The notes under the pieces: generated by a model
What the model saw: only the letters and a program-made list of their open reading frames with translations
The model's database searches: none
Told to the model about the DNA's origin: nothing
In this document: positions 11,660-22,753 of the stretch, in pieces
Layout: each line of letters opens with the position of its first letter
How positions within the stretch are numbered: the stretch's first letter is position 1
DNA from: Loripinus fragilis
Taxonomy: Eukaryota > Mollusca > Bivalvia > Lucinida > Lucinidae
Reading direction: 5' to 3'
NCBI GenBank assembly: GCA_964019695.1
Contig: OZ026530.1
Span: forward strand, 38,054,835-38,118,834
Length of the DNA: 64,000 nt
Program-made: the position numbers and the translations under genes

Positions 11660-11840
11660 GTGTGACCTTTGTTGTTAATTTTTACTCGAGCGGGTGACTT
11701 GAAGAAACATAAGGTCATTCATGAAGGAAGTAAACCACATACATGTGACTATTGTATTTAAAGTTTTACCGAAGCAGGTAGCTTGAAGAAAAATACACAA
11801 TTCATGAAGGACATAAACCATATTCATGTGCCTATTCTCA
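11660..11840 (+). pseudogene. Decayed C2H2 fingers, 5' part of copy A
   Basis: DNA matching type I fingers (GGTGACTTGAAGAAACATAA, CATGTGACTATTGT, GGTAGCTTGAAGAAA, then CATATTCATGTG) is present but broken by stops and frame changes. It encoded at least two fingers. A 312-bp foldback element lies between it and the better preserved array. Confidence 0.7.
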
Positions 11841-11936
11841 GGGTGGGTAGTCACGTGGTTTCTGCTAGGATACATTGTACGGAAAAATGTCCTACTTCTT
11901 TCCACAACGATATTTTAAGCAAAGTTAAGTAGAAAT

Positions 11937-12248
11937 TATTCTGTGTTTTTCATCTTTACCCAGAAAGTTAAACACCATTTTCCAGCCCACAATTTTCCCA
12001 ATTTAACGATGCCATAATCCTCATAATGCTTCTTACTTTGAGAACAGACTCTGTCACATCTTCTTGTGGCAAAGTTCGGGCCTGGATTAAAGAAATAAGC
12101 TGTACAGACAACAATTATTTTCTTTGTGACAAAGTTTGTACTCCAAGTAAGAAGCTTAAAGAGGATATCCTGGTAGCGTTTTAATGGGGAAAAGTGGGCT
12201 GGAAAATGGTGTGTAATGAGAATAGATGGGTATAAATGAGAAAACATG
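11937..12248. mobile_element. 312-bp foldback element inside ZNF copy A
   Basis: The two arms, each about 75 bp, are inverted. CACCATTTTCCAGCCCAC on the left pairs with GTGGGCTGGAAAATGGTG on the right. TAGAAAT occurs at both borders (11930-11936 and 12249-12255) as a probable 7-8 bp target duplication. The minus-strand frame 11936-12247 and the start of the frame 12226-12432 belong to this element. Confidence 0.7.
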
Positions 12249-12329
12249 TAGAAATCTACTTACATTCGACCAGAATGTCCGTACAGTGTTTTTGAACATC
12301 CATACAGTGTATCCAAGCAAAACTACGTT

Positions 12330-13756
12330 ACTACCCTACCTGTATTGTGGTAAATGTTTTAACCAAGCAGTAAACTTGAAAACATATAAGTTTATTCATA
12401 CTGAAGATAAACTACATTCATGTGACACGTGAGATTAGGATTTTAGTTGTTCACGGGACATATAAAAAGTTTAAGCTTATTCATACAGGAGATAAACCAC
12501 ATTCATGTGACACTTGTGGTCAATGTTTTAATCCAGCATATAACCTGCAAAATGCATAAGCTTATTCACACTGAAGTTAAAACACATTCATGTGACACTT
12601 GTGGTAAATGTTTTAGTCGTTCACGCAACTTGAAGAATCATAAGCTTATTCATACTGGAGATAAACCACATTCATGTGACATTTGTGGTCAATGTTTTAC
12701 TCAAGCAAGTAGCTTGAACAGGCATAAACCTATTCATACAGGAGATAAACCGTATTCATGTGACACTTGTGGTAAATGTTTTAGTCGGTCAGGTGACTTA
12801 AATAGGCATACACTTATTCATACTGGAGATAAACCATATTCATGTGACACTTGTGGTAAATGTTTTAGTCGGTCAGGTCACTTGAAGAGGCATAAGGTTA
12901 TTCATACTGGAGATAGACCACATTCATGTGACACGTGTGGTCAATGTTTTACTCAAGCAAATAACTTGAATAGACATAAGCTAATTCATGAAGAATATAA
13001 ACCATATTCATGTGACACTTGTGGTAAATGTTTTAGTCAGCCAGGTGACTTGAATAGGCATACACTTATTCATACTGGAGATAAAACACATTCATGTGAC
13101 ACTTGTGGTAAATGTTTTAGTCGGTCAGGTGACTTGAAGAAGCATATACTTGCTCATACTGGAGATAAACCACATTCATGTGACACTTGTGGTCAACGTT
13201 TTACTAAAGCAAGTATCCTTAATAGACATAAACCAATTCATGAAGGACATAAACCATATTCATGTGATTATTGTAGTAAATGTTTTTAAGGTCAGGTGAC
13301 TTGAAGAAACATAAGCTAATTCATGAAGGATATAAGCCATATTGTTGTGACTATTGTGGTATTTGTTTTAATAAAGCAGGAAACTTAAAGACGCATATGT
13401 TTATTCATACGGGAGATAAGCCTTATAAGTGTGACACTTGTGGTAAATGTTTTCCTCTATTACCATACTTGAAGGACCATATAAGTAGTCATTATGGACA
13501 TACGCCATATATTTGTGGCTCATGCGGTAGAGGGTATACTCATTCACATATCTTGAAGCAGCATATGCGTATTCATAATGGACATAAGCCATATACTTGT
13601 GGTACATGCGGTAGAGGGTTTACTTATTCACATGTCTTGAGGCGACACATGCTTATTCATACAGGAGAAAAGTCATATACTTGTGGCTCATGTGGTAAAT
13701 GTTATACACGATTATCTTCGTTAAAGAGACATGAACGTACTCATAAAGAGCATTGA
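12330..13756 (+). pseudogene. C2H2 zinc-finger array, copy A (frameshifted)
   Basis: This is a poly-C2H2 protein, a family of mostly nuclear nucleic-acid-binding factors. The first two or three fingers (12330-12545) are broken. From about 12546 eight complete type I fingers (C-x2-C-x12-H-x3-H, linkers such as TGDKP) run in one frame to a break at about 13278. There the expected TGTTTTAGTCGGTCAGG reads TGTTTTTAAGGTCAGG, a net loss of one base. A second frame (13280-13756) continues with a half finger, CDYCGICF and CDTCGKCFPLL fingers, two type II fingers (CGSCGRGY, CGTCGRGF) and a last finger CGSCGKCY...HERTH, ending KEH and TGA. This copy preserves the full order of the ancestral array. It may be a pseudogene, or the frame break may be a sequence error. 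Confidence 0.8.
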
Positions 13757-13762
13757 CGCAAC

Positions 13763-15377
13763 CAGACTTGGGGTCAATTACTTTGAAAAAGTAATTAATT
13801 ACTTACAATTACATTCGAAATTTTTCAATTAAATTACAATTACATGGCTTTAGAGCAAAGTAATTAATTACATACAATTACTTTGCCAAATGTAATTAAT
13901 TACATTACAATTACATTTCACTGCCACATAGATAGCTTTATCAGATTTTAATTTCAGAGGTATAGGAAATGAGTTAAACTCCTTAAAAAGTCTGAGTAAC
14001 CTTGGCATTCTAAATTCAATATACATGTATGTCTATTAGGTTGATTTTATTTTTAGGACTTCTTGTTTTTTGTCAAGTGATGCAACTTAAAAGAAATGAA
14101 TACACATTGGCCTGAGAAAAGTCTAACAATTGTGGAAGATATACTATGGAAATGATTTTGTAAGACTAGCCTAAATGCCAGAGAATAACTGTTCTCAAAA
14201 AATGTTGATAAGAAATCTGTGTGGCCCTATAAGACACAAAAGTTGGCAAAAAAAGTACAAAAAAGGAATATCAGATAATGATGAACTAAAATATTACTTG
14301 TGTGTGAGGCTTTGCAAGCAAGATGTTGCTCTTTCAGTCCTCACCGGAACATCTGCTTTTTCTAGTTTTTTTTTATTTTTATATCAACAATGATAGGCCC
14401 CAGGTTCACTGAATGAGTGAAATCCAATCTAATTTTCTGAATCACATTTTATTGTTATTATTATGATTATTATTATTATCAGGCCTCCAGATAAGAGTGC
14501 GTATTGGAAAAGTGTTTCTTTATTTCTCATCCAAAAACATATGTTGTGGGTACCCAAAGAACCGCCTCAATGAGACGGTTCTATTGAGCACCAAAAACAC
14601 ATGTTTAGATTGATGGGTAAGAAAATAATCACAATTTTAGGCTCATAAAATGTCTTTACCTGGATCTAAGTATTATTATTATTATAAATATTGAAGATAG
14701 CAAATAAGAAGTTTAAGGATTTAAAATAATGTAGTGGGTAGATTGTGTTATGCACCATAGCATATGAGTGTGTTGATCCCAGGTGTGAAAATTTAACAAA
14801 TTGCCTTTAAGTAGTCAATTCACTAACCAATACTATTGTCTCAGTGAATACTATTGTTGAGATTTTCGGACCTTGTTTTTTTATTGTTTTGGTTACTTAA
14901 TTATTAAAGGTTGGTTGTCACAAAGTCTTATCTTTTATAATCACATGAGCAAACTATATACAATTTGTTTAAAAATTGTGCTTTCAAAATAGTAGAGGTA
15001 ACATACAGTTTGTGCCTGTGGTAAAATTGTTATATGCTATCTTATGTCTATACTAGCATGACTAGTTCCAATTCTCATTTGTTCCATGTTGCATTCAACA
15101 GCAAATGATATATGCATTTACAAACACCAAGAACTATTTAGCAGCATTTTAAATATCTATGATATTCTAAGATAACTGAAGTTCATAACTGATCTGAGAA
15201 GTAATTGAAAAGTAATTGAAAGTAATTGTTAATTACTGCCATTTTTGACCAAGTAATTAATTACTTTCAATTACTGTAATTAAAGAAATGTCTTAATTAC
15301 AATTACATGCAATTACTTTAGAAAATGTAATTAAATTACAATTAATTACAATTACAATCTTAATTACCCCAACTCTG
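13763..15377. mobile_element. Non-autonomous hAT-like element, 1,615 bp
   Basis: The left end CAGACTTGGGGTCAATTACT and the complement of the right end CAGAGTTGGGGTAATTAAGA form the inverted repeats. An exact 8-bp duplication GACGCAAC flanks it (13755-13762 and 15378-15385). CAGNNTTGGG ends with 8-bp duplications are the hAT signature. Subterminal regions are crowded with TAATTACAATTAC motifs, which resemble the subterminal transposase-binding repeats of hAT elements. There is no transposase; the 72-residue frame at 14175 shows no hAT motif. The insertion starts six bases after the stop codon of the zinc-finger frame. Confidence 0.85.
14536..14606. repeat. Palindromic micro-MITE, copy 1
   Basis: AACATATGTTGTGGGTACCC leads into AAGAACCGCCTCA/TGAGACGGTTCT and closes with CACATGTTT, so the unit folds into one hairpin of about 70 bp. 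It is nested in the hAT-like element. Related copies are at 40749-40820 and 60437-60500. Confidence 0.75.
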
Positions 15378-15385
15378 GACGCAAC

Positions 15386-15702
15386 ACACTGCGTAATTGT
15401 ACCTCTGTAGTAACTAGATTACTCTTCTTTCAGATAAAGTACCATCATTATTCATACATGTGTATAGCCTTTATTATAATTATTAGACAATGGCATGTGA
15501 TTAGAGATGTGTATACTCATATGAGCCTATGAAACCTCCTTTTAAGCTTAAAAACTGTAAATGCCGTTCGGTCAGTAGCTTAACAGTCATATAATATCGA
15601 AGCGACTAGCCACGGCTCTGATCAGACCACATTGTAGGAAATCTTATATCACGGCTCATTTATTGTCTGATAGCCTGTATTCTATGCTACGTTTTACGTT
15701 AT
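15386..15702 (+). other. 3' flank of ZNF copy A
   Basis: This sequence was next to the zinc-finger stop codon before the hAT-like insertion. The stretch with TAATTGTACCTCT and ACTAGATTACT recurs at about 58297, beside the decayed finger there. It is probably former 3' untranslated or flanking DNA. There are no frames. Confidence 0.5.
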
Positions 15703-15977
15703 GCAACTTTTACAATATAACCTATTCTAGATTTTAAGCTCTTTTAGCATTCATATTAAATGAAAAGCACGGAACTATTGTCGAAATATCAAGGCAATAT
15801 CCTTTTGGTACTGATAAAGCAGCCTTGGTAAGACAAGACTGCATGTTGTGATAAAGGGACACAACTCTGTTACTTAAAACAAAAAAATATAAATCATCTT
15901 ATTAATCCGGACATCGGATCTTAATATTGCCTGGCTGTTTTGTTTAAATCAAGAATAGGTTATATTGTAAAAGTTGC
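15703..15977. mobile_element. 275-bp MITE
   Basis: The ends GCAACTTTTACAATATAACC and their complement at 15945-15977 form inverted repeats of about 32 bp. The target duplication is unclear. It has no coding capacity. Confidence 0.7.
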
Positions 15978-16106
15978 GTTTTTACTTACTTTAAGTATAT
16001 ATTTTGAGTGCAGATTATCCAGCGTTTTATGACTGTCAAGATGAAAGAACATTGCTGTAGTTAAATATTTGCCTGCAATTGTTGTCTGTTGATAACCTTT
16101 TCAAAT

Positions 16107-16170
16107 AGTTTTGTAACCAGACCAGGTCCGACAAATTGTCAAGCCAGATCTTGATCCAAACTGTTTGACA
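16107..16170. repeat. CCAGATC foldback repeat, degenerate
   Basis: An ACCAGACCAGGTCCGACAAA arm is followed by AGCCAGATCTTGATCCAAAC. It is a diverged member of the hairpin family and is followed by the CACTCTGATGG tail seen in other copies. Confidence 0.5.
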
Positions 16171-16879
16171 CTCTGATGGTGTTCATGAGGGAATTATTTA
16201 CTAAAATATATTTTGAAAAGTCAACTGAATAATTTCCCAGCATGTAAAGGGTTGAATAGCAATTTATACGAGCACTGGAGGCTTCTTCAGCAGATATATG
16301 CGTTACTATTTAATACTTATCAAATTAACCCTTGTCCTGCTGCACCTAGATATATCTTAATTTTGGAAACAGTGTTGAAACTGACTAGCTGACCATCTGT
16401 AATCTGGTCTTGCCAAAATTTAGCTATGTACTCAGCGATTGATTTGCTTAGCAGCTCAAGGTTAACAATTCAATTTTGATAGTTTGTGTAAAATTGTTCT
16501 GTTTTTGCCTGTGTACAAATAACATTCTATTTTATTTTGAGTGCCACATTGAAGATAACTTATACTGCTAAATGTTGTCACCTTCTTTTAATACTTACTT
16601 ATTTATTACTCAAAATGGGCCTCGTCGCGATAAAAACCTGTCTCCGGAGGTTTGAGAAAAACAAAGGCACGACCAGCCTGTGCATTCGCGCAGTCTGATA
16701 AGCGCCTTTGTTATATTCGTTTTGGAAAGTTTTATATGTAAACTTGCTACAGGTGAAATTTCAATTTTGTAGATAGTCTCTGTAGCTGAGGACACCGGTT
16801 TGAAACTTGCTTTGATGCAAACCCTGAAGAGCTGTTTTCTCACGTCGCAGCCCAAATGTATTTAGGATGCATATTGTCA

Positions 16880-17420
16880 TGCAAGTGCTGAAAGACATAG
16901 AAGTGACACGAGTGGAAACAAACTCCGCACATACAGACCATTGAAAAACTACTTTCATGCCAACCATAATTATTGTTTGGGACAAATGTTTAGAAAGCAT
17001 ACTGGATTTCTAGCTAAGTTTAGATCTGGAACAGCCCCCATTAAAATAGAAACTGGTCGCTACCAAAATTTAGACTTGGGTGAGTGGGTTAATTTCTATT
17101 GTGCCTGTTGTATTGAAGACGAGGACCATGTACTGATGGTATAACTCCTATATATGAGTTTAGTAAGTGAGGCCATGTTGGTTAAAATAGTAACTGGTCG
17201 CTACCAAAATTTAGACTTGAGTGAGCTGGTTAACTTCTATTGTGCCGATTGCATTGAAGTCAAGGACCATGTACTGATGGTATAACTCCCATATATAAGG
17301 ATCTTAGTTTGAGTTTAGTAAGTGAAGCCATGTTGGTAAATCCTGCCTTTGAAGGCTATAGCGATAAGCAAAGGCTGTGTTGAACTTATACATTTTAACT
17401 CCCACAACACGTTGAACTTA
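16880..17420 (+). pseudogene. LINE reverse-transcriptase C-terminal fragment
   Basis: Open reading from about 16908 to 17144 gives NKLRTYRPLKNYF, then AKFRSGTAPIKIETGRYQN and an acidic tail CIEDEDHVLMV. This order (LRTYR, FR.G..PI..E.GRY, then a Cys/His-type EDE.HV motif) is the extreme C-terminal region of non-LTR retrotransposon ORF2 proteins. Reverse-transcriptase core motifs are absent, so it is a 5'-truncated relic. The piece 17040-17160 is tandemly repeated at 17180-17330 with stops, which doubles the GRYQN motif. Confidence 0.65.
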
Positions 17421-17498
17421 GACATTTTTTACGTCCGCTACACGTAATTGGGTGTCTGATTTGTGTAATCTGTAACTCCAACAGTGTGCTATCCTTTA
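17340..17498. repeat. Tandem repeat of about 190 bp, left part of first unit
   Basis: It contains TACGTCCGCTACACG and GTGTAATCTGTAACTCCAAC. The unit is interrupted at TA (17497-17498) by a 5.3-kb element and resumes at 22754. Two more units follow to about 23220. Confidence 0.6.
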
Positions 17499-17716
17499 CT
17501 GTCAAACCAGAGAAAGACTTGACATAAAGTGCAACCCGTGTGCACTACCCCAGAAAGAGGTGTGCACATGACTTTGAACTTCATCTGCGACCCATGTGCA
17601 TTAGACTTTGAGACCCAAGTGCACTAGACATTCTGACCGAGAGTTAAATGAGAACTCCTTGTGCACAATGAAGTTCAATACCTGTATAGCACATAACACA
17701 AGTTACATGTACCATA

Positions 17717-17775
17717 GCAAACAGTTTGGACCAAGATCATGTGTGGCAAGGTGCAAGCCTGACCTGAGTCCTAAT
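17717..17775. repeat. CCAAGATCA foldback repeat, partial
   Basis: The left arm AGCAAACAGTTTGGACCAAG is clear. The right arm GCCTGACCTGAGTCC is degenerate. Confidence 0.5.
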
Positions 17776-18167
17776 TGACACTTTTATAAATGTCCATGTG
17801 TATTTTTTAATGTAATAGAATTAATTTTTCATGAGAAAAGGGACATTCAACATACTTGCTAACACCTTTCACCTCGTTTGTAAAACTTGATGATTAGCCT
17901 GAGGGGGTAGGATTAATTGTTTTATTACCATTAACTACATTACTTATTTAGAGTTTTCTGAGCCTCATCAGAGACAGTCCTATACTATAGTGACTCTTTA
18001 TGTGAACATTGGCCTCAAATATTTTGTCGGCAAACCGAGATCCTAATTAGATCTGCAGTATGTGACGTCTGATCTGGATCTACATTTTTGGCCGGGTACA
18101 AGGCTTATCTCTGTCTACTAGTCTTAACTCTGTCTACTAGTGTAGTCTGCTGATAATCTTTGCTAGC

Positions 18168-18240
18168 TAGTTGGACCCAGATCAGGCAAAAAATACAACC
18201 CTGCTTTCTGTGCAGCCCAATCTGGCTCTACACTCTTTGC
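18168..18240. repeat. CCAGATCAG foldback repeat
   Basis: TTGGACCCAGATCAGGC pairs with CCAATCTGGCTCTACACTC around a short loop. Confidence 0.6.
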
Positions 18241-18299
18241 CTATGACCACAAAATGATTTTATTAATTTTGGTTAACTGCCATCTGCTATTAATCTTTG

Positions 18300-18375
18300 C
18301 GCAAACATGTGTGACTTAGATCAGTCCTGACGTTTAGTCAGGCCTGATCTGGATCCAAACTGTTTGCACTCTGAT
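18300..18375. repeat. CCTGATCTGG foldback repeat
   Basis: GACTTAGATCAGTCCTGACG pairs with GTCAGGCCTGATCTGGATCC, and a TGTTTGCACTCTGATGG tail follows. It is one of the better preserved hairpins. Confidence 0.7.
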
Positions 18376-18490
18376 GGTAGAGACCACGCGTCCTGTGGCA
18401 TCTGGTTTGTCCTTGTCCCACAAAAAGGAAACTATGCCCATGTTGGTTAACTATTTGCCTACTATTCTTGTGTCGTCTGCTGATAATCTT

Positions 18491-18550
18491 TGCAAATAGG
18501 ATGAACCCAGATGTTTGGCCTGATCTTAACCCAATATGTTTGACACTCTA
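18491..18550. repeat. Foldback repeat, short copy
   Basis: ATGAACCCAGATGTTTGGCC is followed by TGATCTTAACCCAATATG. The arms are eroded. The two overlapping frames on either strand here (18462-18749) are not genes. Confidence 0.5.
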
Positions 18551-18790
18551 AAGAACTTTTCGAAACAGATGACTGAAAACGGTAGACACCCAAAACACAT
18601 GCATACTTACCAAAAAGGGTGTAACAAAAAACTTTTATATCAAGATAAATGCTTTTTATTGAGTGGATGGATGCATACCTGTTTCGCACTTTGTATGCTG
18701 GGTACTTTTTTAGTTCATGCATTTTTGTTGTCTGAGTTTTTTTAACCATTTTTTTTAAAAAAATGCTCCACTGAGAACCACCCTCAGATT

Positions 18791-18860
18791 GTCAAACAGT
18801 TTGGATCCAGATCAGTTCAGCGAAATGTCGGGCCTGATCTGGACCAATGCTTTTTGCAAA
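18791..18860. repeat. CCAGATCAG foldback repeat
   Basis: GTCAAACAGTTTGGATCCAG with its ATCAG pairs with CCTGATCTGGACCAATGC. The left arm is close to the family consensus. Confidence 0.75.
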
Positions 18861-19059
18861 GATAATAAGCAGAAGGCAATCGCTATTCTGTATCTGTATC
18901 TCGTAGATATCCACCGATGTTTTGTCGATGCACCACCTCTTATGAGGTGTAAAAGGGCGTAATGAATATAGTTAAAAGGTTTATGTACATTAAAAGTTCA
19001 TTATATACAAAGCTAAAATCCTGGTGTCTTGTAGAAGAATGATGGTCAATTTCCAACCT

Positions 19060-20010
19060 CTACGACTGTTTCCCTTCTTGTTTATTCAACAAGCCGATTC
19101 TGGTATAATGCAATTCTGCTAACAGTTCTCTGCTATACAGTTCAATCTTATGTGAATCAATTTTTTCCAACACATCTTCATGTACCACCATAGAACAGTC
19201 CAGAACCAATTTGATAAAAACTATACTGTCAATACTTTGACTTGGAATAATGTTATTAAGTATCATATTGAATTTCTGTCTGTACGGCTTCCTTACATGT
19301 TCCAGTTAATCGCATCTGGCTATGAAGTGCTCTCTATCCTCTGGTTCTTTCAGACACAATTTACAAGATGGGTCTACCGCATATTGATTAAAGCATGATC
19401 TGCCTGCAGTATGTATGCGCCAGTCAGTACCTTGAGTTTCAATTCTGCCCTTCTGTTATCTCGAACATTATGCCTAACACTTGACCAGCACATATGAAGC
19501 TTTCCAACTGTGACCGAACGCGGGGTAAGATACTTCAAAGACTTCTTACTGTAGATTTCCTGTTCCCAGATGGTTTCCAAGTAACTGTTCATTTTTGAAT
19601 TTAGCAAAGTTTTCCATTTCTCTTTTGAAGGTGCATTTACAAAAAGTTCATATGCACTTGGAAGATCATACTGTTTCAAAATTCTTTTAACTTCATTGCA
19701 CCAGGAGCTCTCATCTGACGATTTCATTACCAATTGTCTCTCAATAATATCATATTCAACTGGATCCTTTGAACTAACCGAGCTTACAAACAGGTTAAGA
19801 ATGTTTTTATGTATTATTAACTCGACTGGTGGAATACCCAATAGGGAAAGAATAACACAATTTGGAGTTTTATCTGGAAGCCCTAGGATTTGCCGCAAAC
19901 ATTTTCTCTAGAATTTCTCCAAACTCTCCATGTCAGTCCTTGACAGTTTCTGCACTTCAAGACCATATACCACCCTCGGGATCACGTATGTAGACAAATC
20001 ACGTATTTTG
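19060..20010 (-). pseudogene. LINE ORF2 C-terminal relic
   Basis: Read on the minus strand from about 20000, the frame gives VIPRVVYGLEVQKLS, a nonsense codon at about 19909, then LGLPDKTPNCVILSLLGIPPVE and, further on, ELKLKVLTGAYILQADHA. It continues past 19374 with a C-x2-C-x8-H-x4-C zinc motif (about 19300-19370). This is the standard C-terminal end of ORF2 in CR1/Jockey-like non-LTR retrotransposons, following the reverse-transcriptase thumb. The catalytic core is missing. The piece at 19060-19266 is the out-of-phase tail. The strand is opposite to the 16.9-kb LINE fragment and the sequence differs, so they are separate families. Confidence 0.75.
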
Positions 20011-20756
20011 ACACATTGATAGCTTGAGGGAAGGATTAGTTATTTTATTGCTGAACAGTGTTAATTTCCGTGTTCTTAATCATTATCCTGCCAAATACTT
20101 TTTTCACTTGACTACTATAACCATGTAATCACTATAGACACTGACCAGACCTCTATATATTTTTTAAGTTAAAAGCTATTTATACATTTCCAGATGAAAA
20201 TCATCATGTAAGGTGGGTTAGGAGCTTGGATTTATAGCCAAACCCAGCTGTAACTATATTTTCTGTCACTCAACAGGATATTGGTCTTCTAACCAGCTTG
20301 TGTGACCAATTATGTGGTCAATTCTTGAAGATGTATTATTGTATTCCATACAGGTGTAAACCCCTATCAGATCATAAACCCTTTGTTTTCTACCAGATTA
20401 AATAATATTTGCTTATATCACTTTAATATTAGCCCTTTCCTTGTTAACGGTACATTTTGTAGTCTGCTGATTACCTTGCAGTTAGCACACAGATCAGCTT
20501 TAGGACTGATATGGGTCCTGAGATGGGTCCAAATCGTACAGGTGTTTGTGACAGCCCAGCCTGATTATGGCTATGATCTCTTGTAAATATCACTGGAAAT
20601 TTACATAACAATCAGTGATTTTGATAGGAACTGACCAGCTTAGATTAACGATAATTAGAATTCATTACTCAAATATTTAGCGATTAAAGAAATTTGCTTC
20701 ATGCTTAATTTCTATCTTCAAATAACAACTTAAATCATTTTTGTTCTAAGCGACTT

Positions 20757-20836
20757 TTGTCAAAGCAAACAGCTGGGACCCAGATTGGGACCGCCTTTCC
20801 GTTGGTCCTGATCTGGATACAAACTGTTTGACAATC
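20757..20836. repeat. CCAGATTGGG foldback repeat
   Basis: CAGCTGGGACCCAGATTGGG pairs with GGTCCTGATCTGGATACAAA around a TTTCCGTT loop, and GTTTGACAATCTG follows. Confidence 0.7.
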
Positions 20837-21021
20837 TGCGGTGTTCCTGAAAGAAGTTTTGGAAAAAGTTAATTTTGAAAATGAATAGTCAGCAGACAAC
20901 AACAATAACAATAAATAAAAAAAAAATATAAAAATGGAACTTTCATTTAATGTAGAACAGTTTGTTGTGAAGTCTGCTTTATCAGACAGACAGTGAAGGT
21001 CTTGATCAACTATTTTGGAAT

Positions 21022-21080
21022 GCAAAAAGTTAGGACCCAGATCATCACTACCTGATCTAGATCCAAACCGTTTGAAAATC
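21022..21080. repeat. CCAGATCAT foldback repeat
   Basis: AAAAAGTTAGGACCCAGATC pairs with CTGATCTAGATCCAAACCG. The loop is very short. Confidence 0.65.
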
Positions 21081-21656
21081 TGAAAGTGTTTCTGAAAGAT
21101 TTTTTTAAAACAAAGTTATTTCAGCAGACCACAAAAATGTGAGCATGACAGGCTGGTCTGGACATTAAGAGTGTGAGCAGATTATTGTTCACATCTAACT
21201 TAAGGATATTTTAGTGAACCTGACAGTAGATAATAGCTTTTAATTAGCTTTTAATTGACCACACGTGTTGACCACCTGGTGTGAAAAGATATCACCTAGC
21301 CACTTAAACCTTTACAATGTAATTAATCAAATAAACATGGAGTTTTAATTAGCAGGTGTAGTACACAGGCATTAGCTGTCACAAACAATATAGACACAGA
21401 TGAGAAAGCGGTAGCAAGTAATAAGTTTAGCCAGTCATGCCAATTTAGGAAATTACCTGGTGTATCCTTGTGATGAAAAAGTTTCTTTTTTTGTGTGTGT
21501 GTTTTTTTTATAAATTATTTGCTCCCAAAATCAAAAGAAATTCGTTCCTGATCAGTCTTCTCTTCATGAAGCACGCTGATCTGAGACTATTTTCTATCTC
21601 AGTGATAACTTGTGCCACAGCCGTTATATTTGAGTAAATTTAAGAACAGCGCTTCT

Positions 21657-21722
21657 GAAAACAGTTTGGATCCAGATCAGGTCTAACAAACTGTCGGACC
21701 TGATTATAATCTAAATTGTTAA
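21657..21722. repeat. CCAGATCAG foldback repeat
   Basis: ACAGTTTGGATCCAGATCAG is followed by CGGACCTGATTATAATCTAA. The left arm is consensus and the right arm is eroded. Confidence 0.7.
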
Positions 21723-21956
21723 TAACTCTGATGGTATTTCTGAACTTAACCAATGAAAGGCAACTCTTGATATTATGTCATCATAAAGCACAGAAGCCAT
21801 AGAATTTGACAATTTTGAACAATACGCTGATGCTTAACCCCTGGCCTGCTGAGCAAGTCACATGCCACTCAGTTTTAAATTATTACTTCATTTGTTATAA
21901 TAAATTCTGGCTTTACAAAAATATAAAAAAAATATTTCATGGACACTTTCAGAGTG

Positions 21957-22020
21957 TTAACAGTTTGGATCAGATTGGGTCATCATTCTGTTGCGTCTGA
22001 TCTGGGTCTTTGTTTGCAAA
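21957..22020. repeat. Foldback repeat
   Basis: TTAACAGTTTGGATCAGATT pairs with GTCTGATCTGGGTCTTTG. Confidence 0.65.
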
Positions 22021-22753
22021 GATTAACAGCAGATAAGAAAAGTCTGCTGGCAGGCAAAAACTATAATGAAAAAATAGAACTTTGGGCCTGGTTTAAAGGA
22101 AAAATGATTGTAAAAGGTTGATTTTTAAATACATCAGCTAATGAAAAAAATAAGAAAAATAAAAAACATAAAACTCAAAGCATACAAAACTGTCAACTTA
22201 ATTATTAACAAATATCTTTATATCTGCAGGCAGACTGGTTTTGTTCTGTGTGCCAACACACTTAGGCTTATTGAGATATGTATAATGGTGATCAAAAATG
22301 ACACATCTAAATTTGACTGGAAAAGTAAATCTAAAAGAACCAATTAATAATAAGTTAATTAATTGAAATAACAGTTAACCATTAAAAAGTTAAACGATAA
22401 TAGCAAATAAGATTTTATTAACTAATTTGATTAAATAAATGAATTGAAGCATAAGAAAATAAATATTAAAATTTACTTTCAGCTGGATTAAGTACAATGT
22501 ACAACAAATAAACAATCAGTTTGATTTTTTATCTTTGCGATACTTATAGCAGATGATATCAAGTAAATGTGTGTGCGTTTTTTGCACTACAAGTGCACTA
22601 TGGTCCAAGAATTAGATGCATTTCATCAATGATTACTTTGCACTTCATGTGCACTAGCGTTTGAGACTGGGGTGCAACTCATCGCTCAAAGCTAGCTCAC
22701 CTGTAGTGCAACCCATGTGCACAAGGGTGTAAGGTGTTTCTCTGGCTTGACTG

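Larger units (their letters stand above)
17499..22753. mobile_element. TIR element of 5.3 kb rich in foldback repeats
   Basis: The left end CTGTCAAACCAGAGAAAGAC and the complement of the right end CAGTCAAGCCAGAGAAACAC are inverted. Both are followed inward by GTGCAACC(C/A)(G/T)GTGCAC motifs. TA borders both sides. The flanks join into one ~190-bp repeat unit that is present uninterrupted at 22850-23040, so the borders are supported by a paralogous empty site. The interior holds about nine foldback repeats and a LINE relic on the minus strand, but no transposase. The borders fit a Tc1/mariner-like element. Everything inside was probably added later. Confidence 0.65.

Noticed and set aside
13401..13607. 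Minus-strand frame MYHKYMAYVHYEYAYAASRY
   Set aside because: It is the antisense shadow of the zinc-finger codons at 13401-13607.
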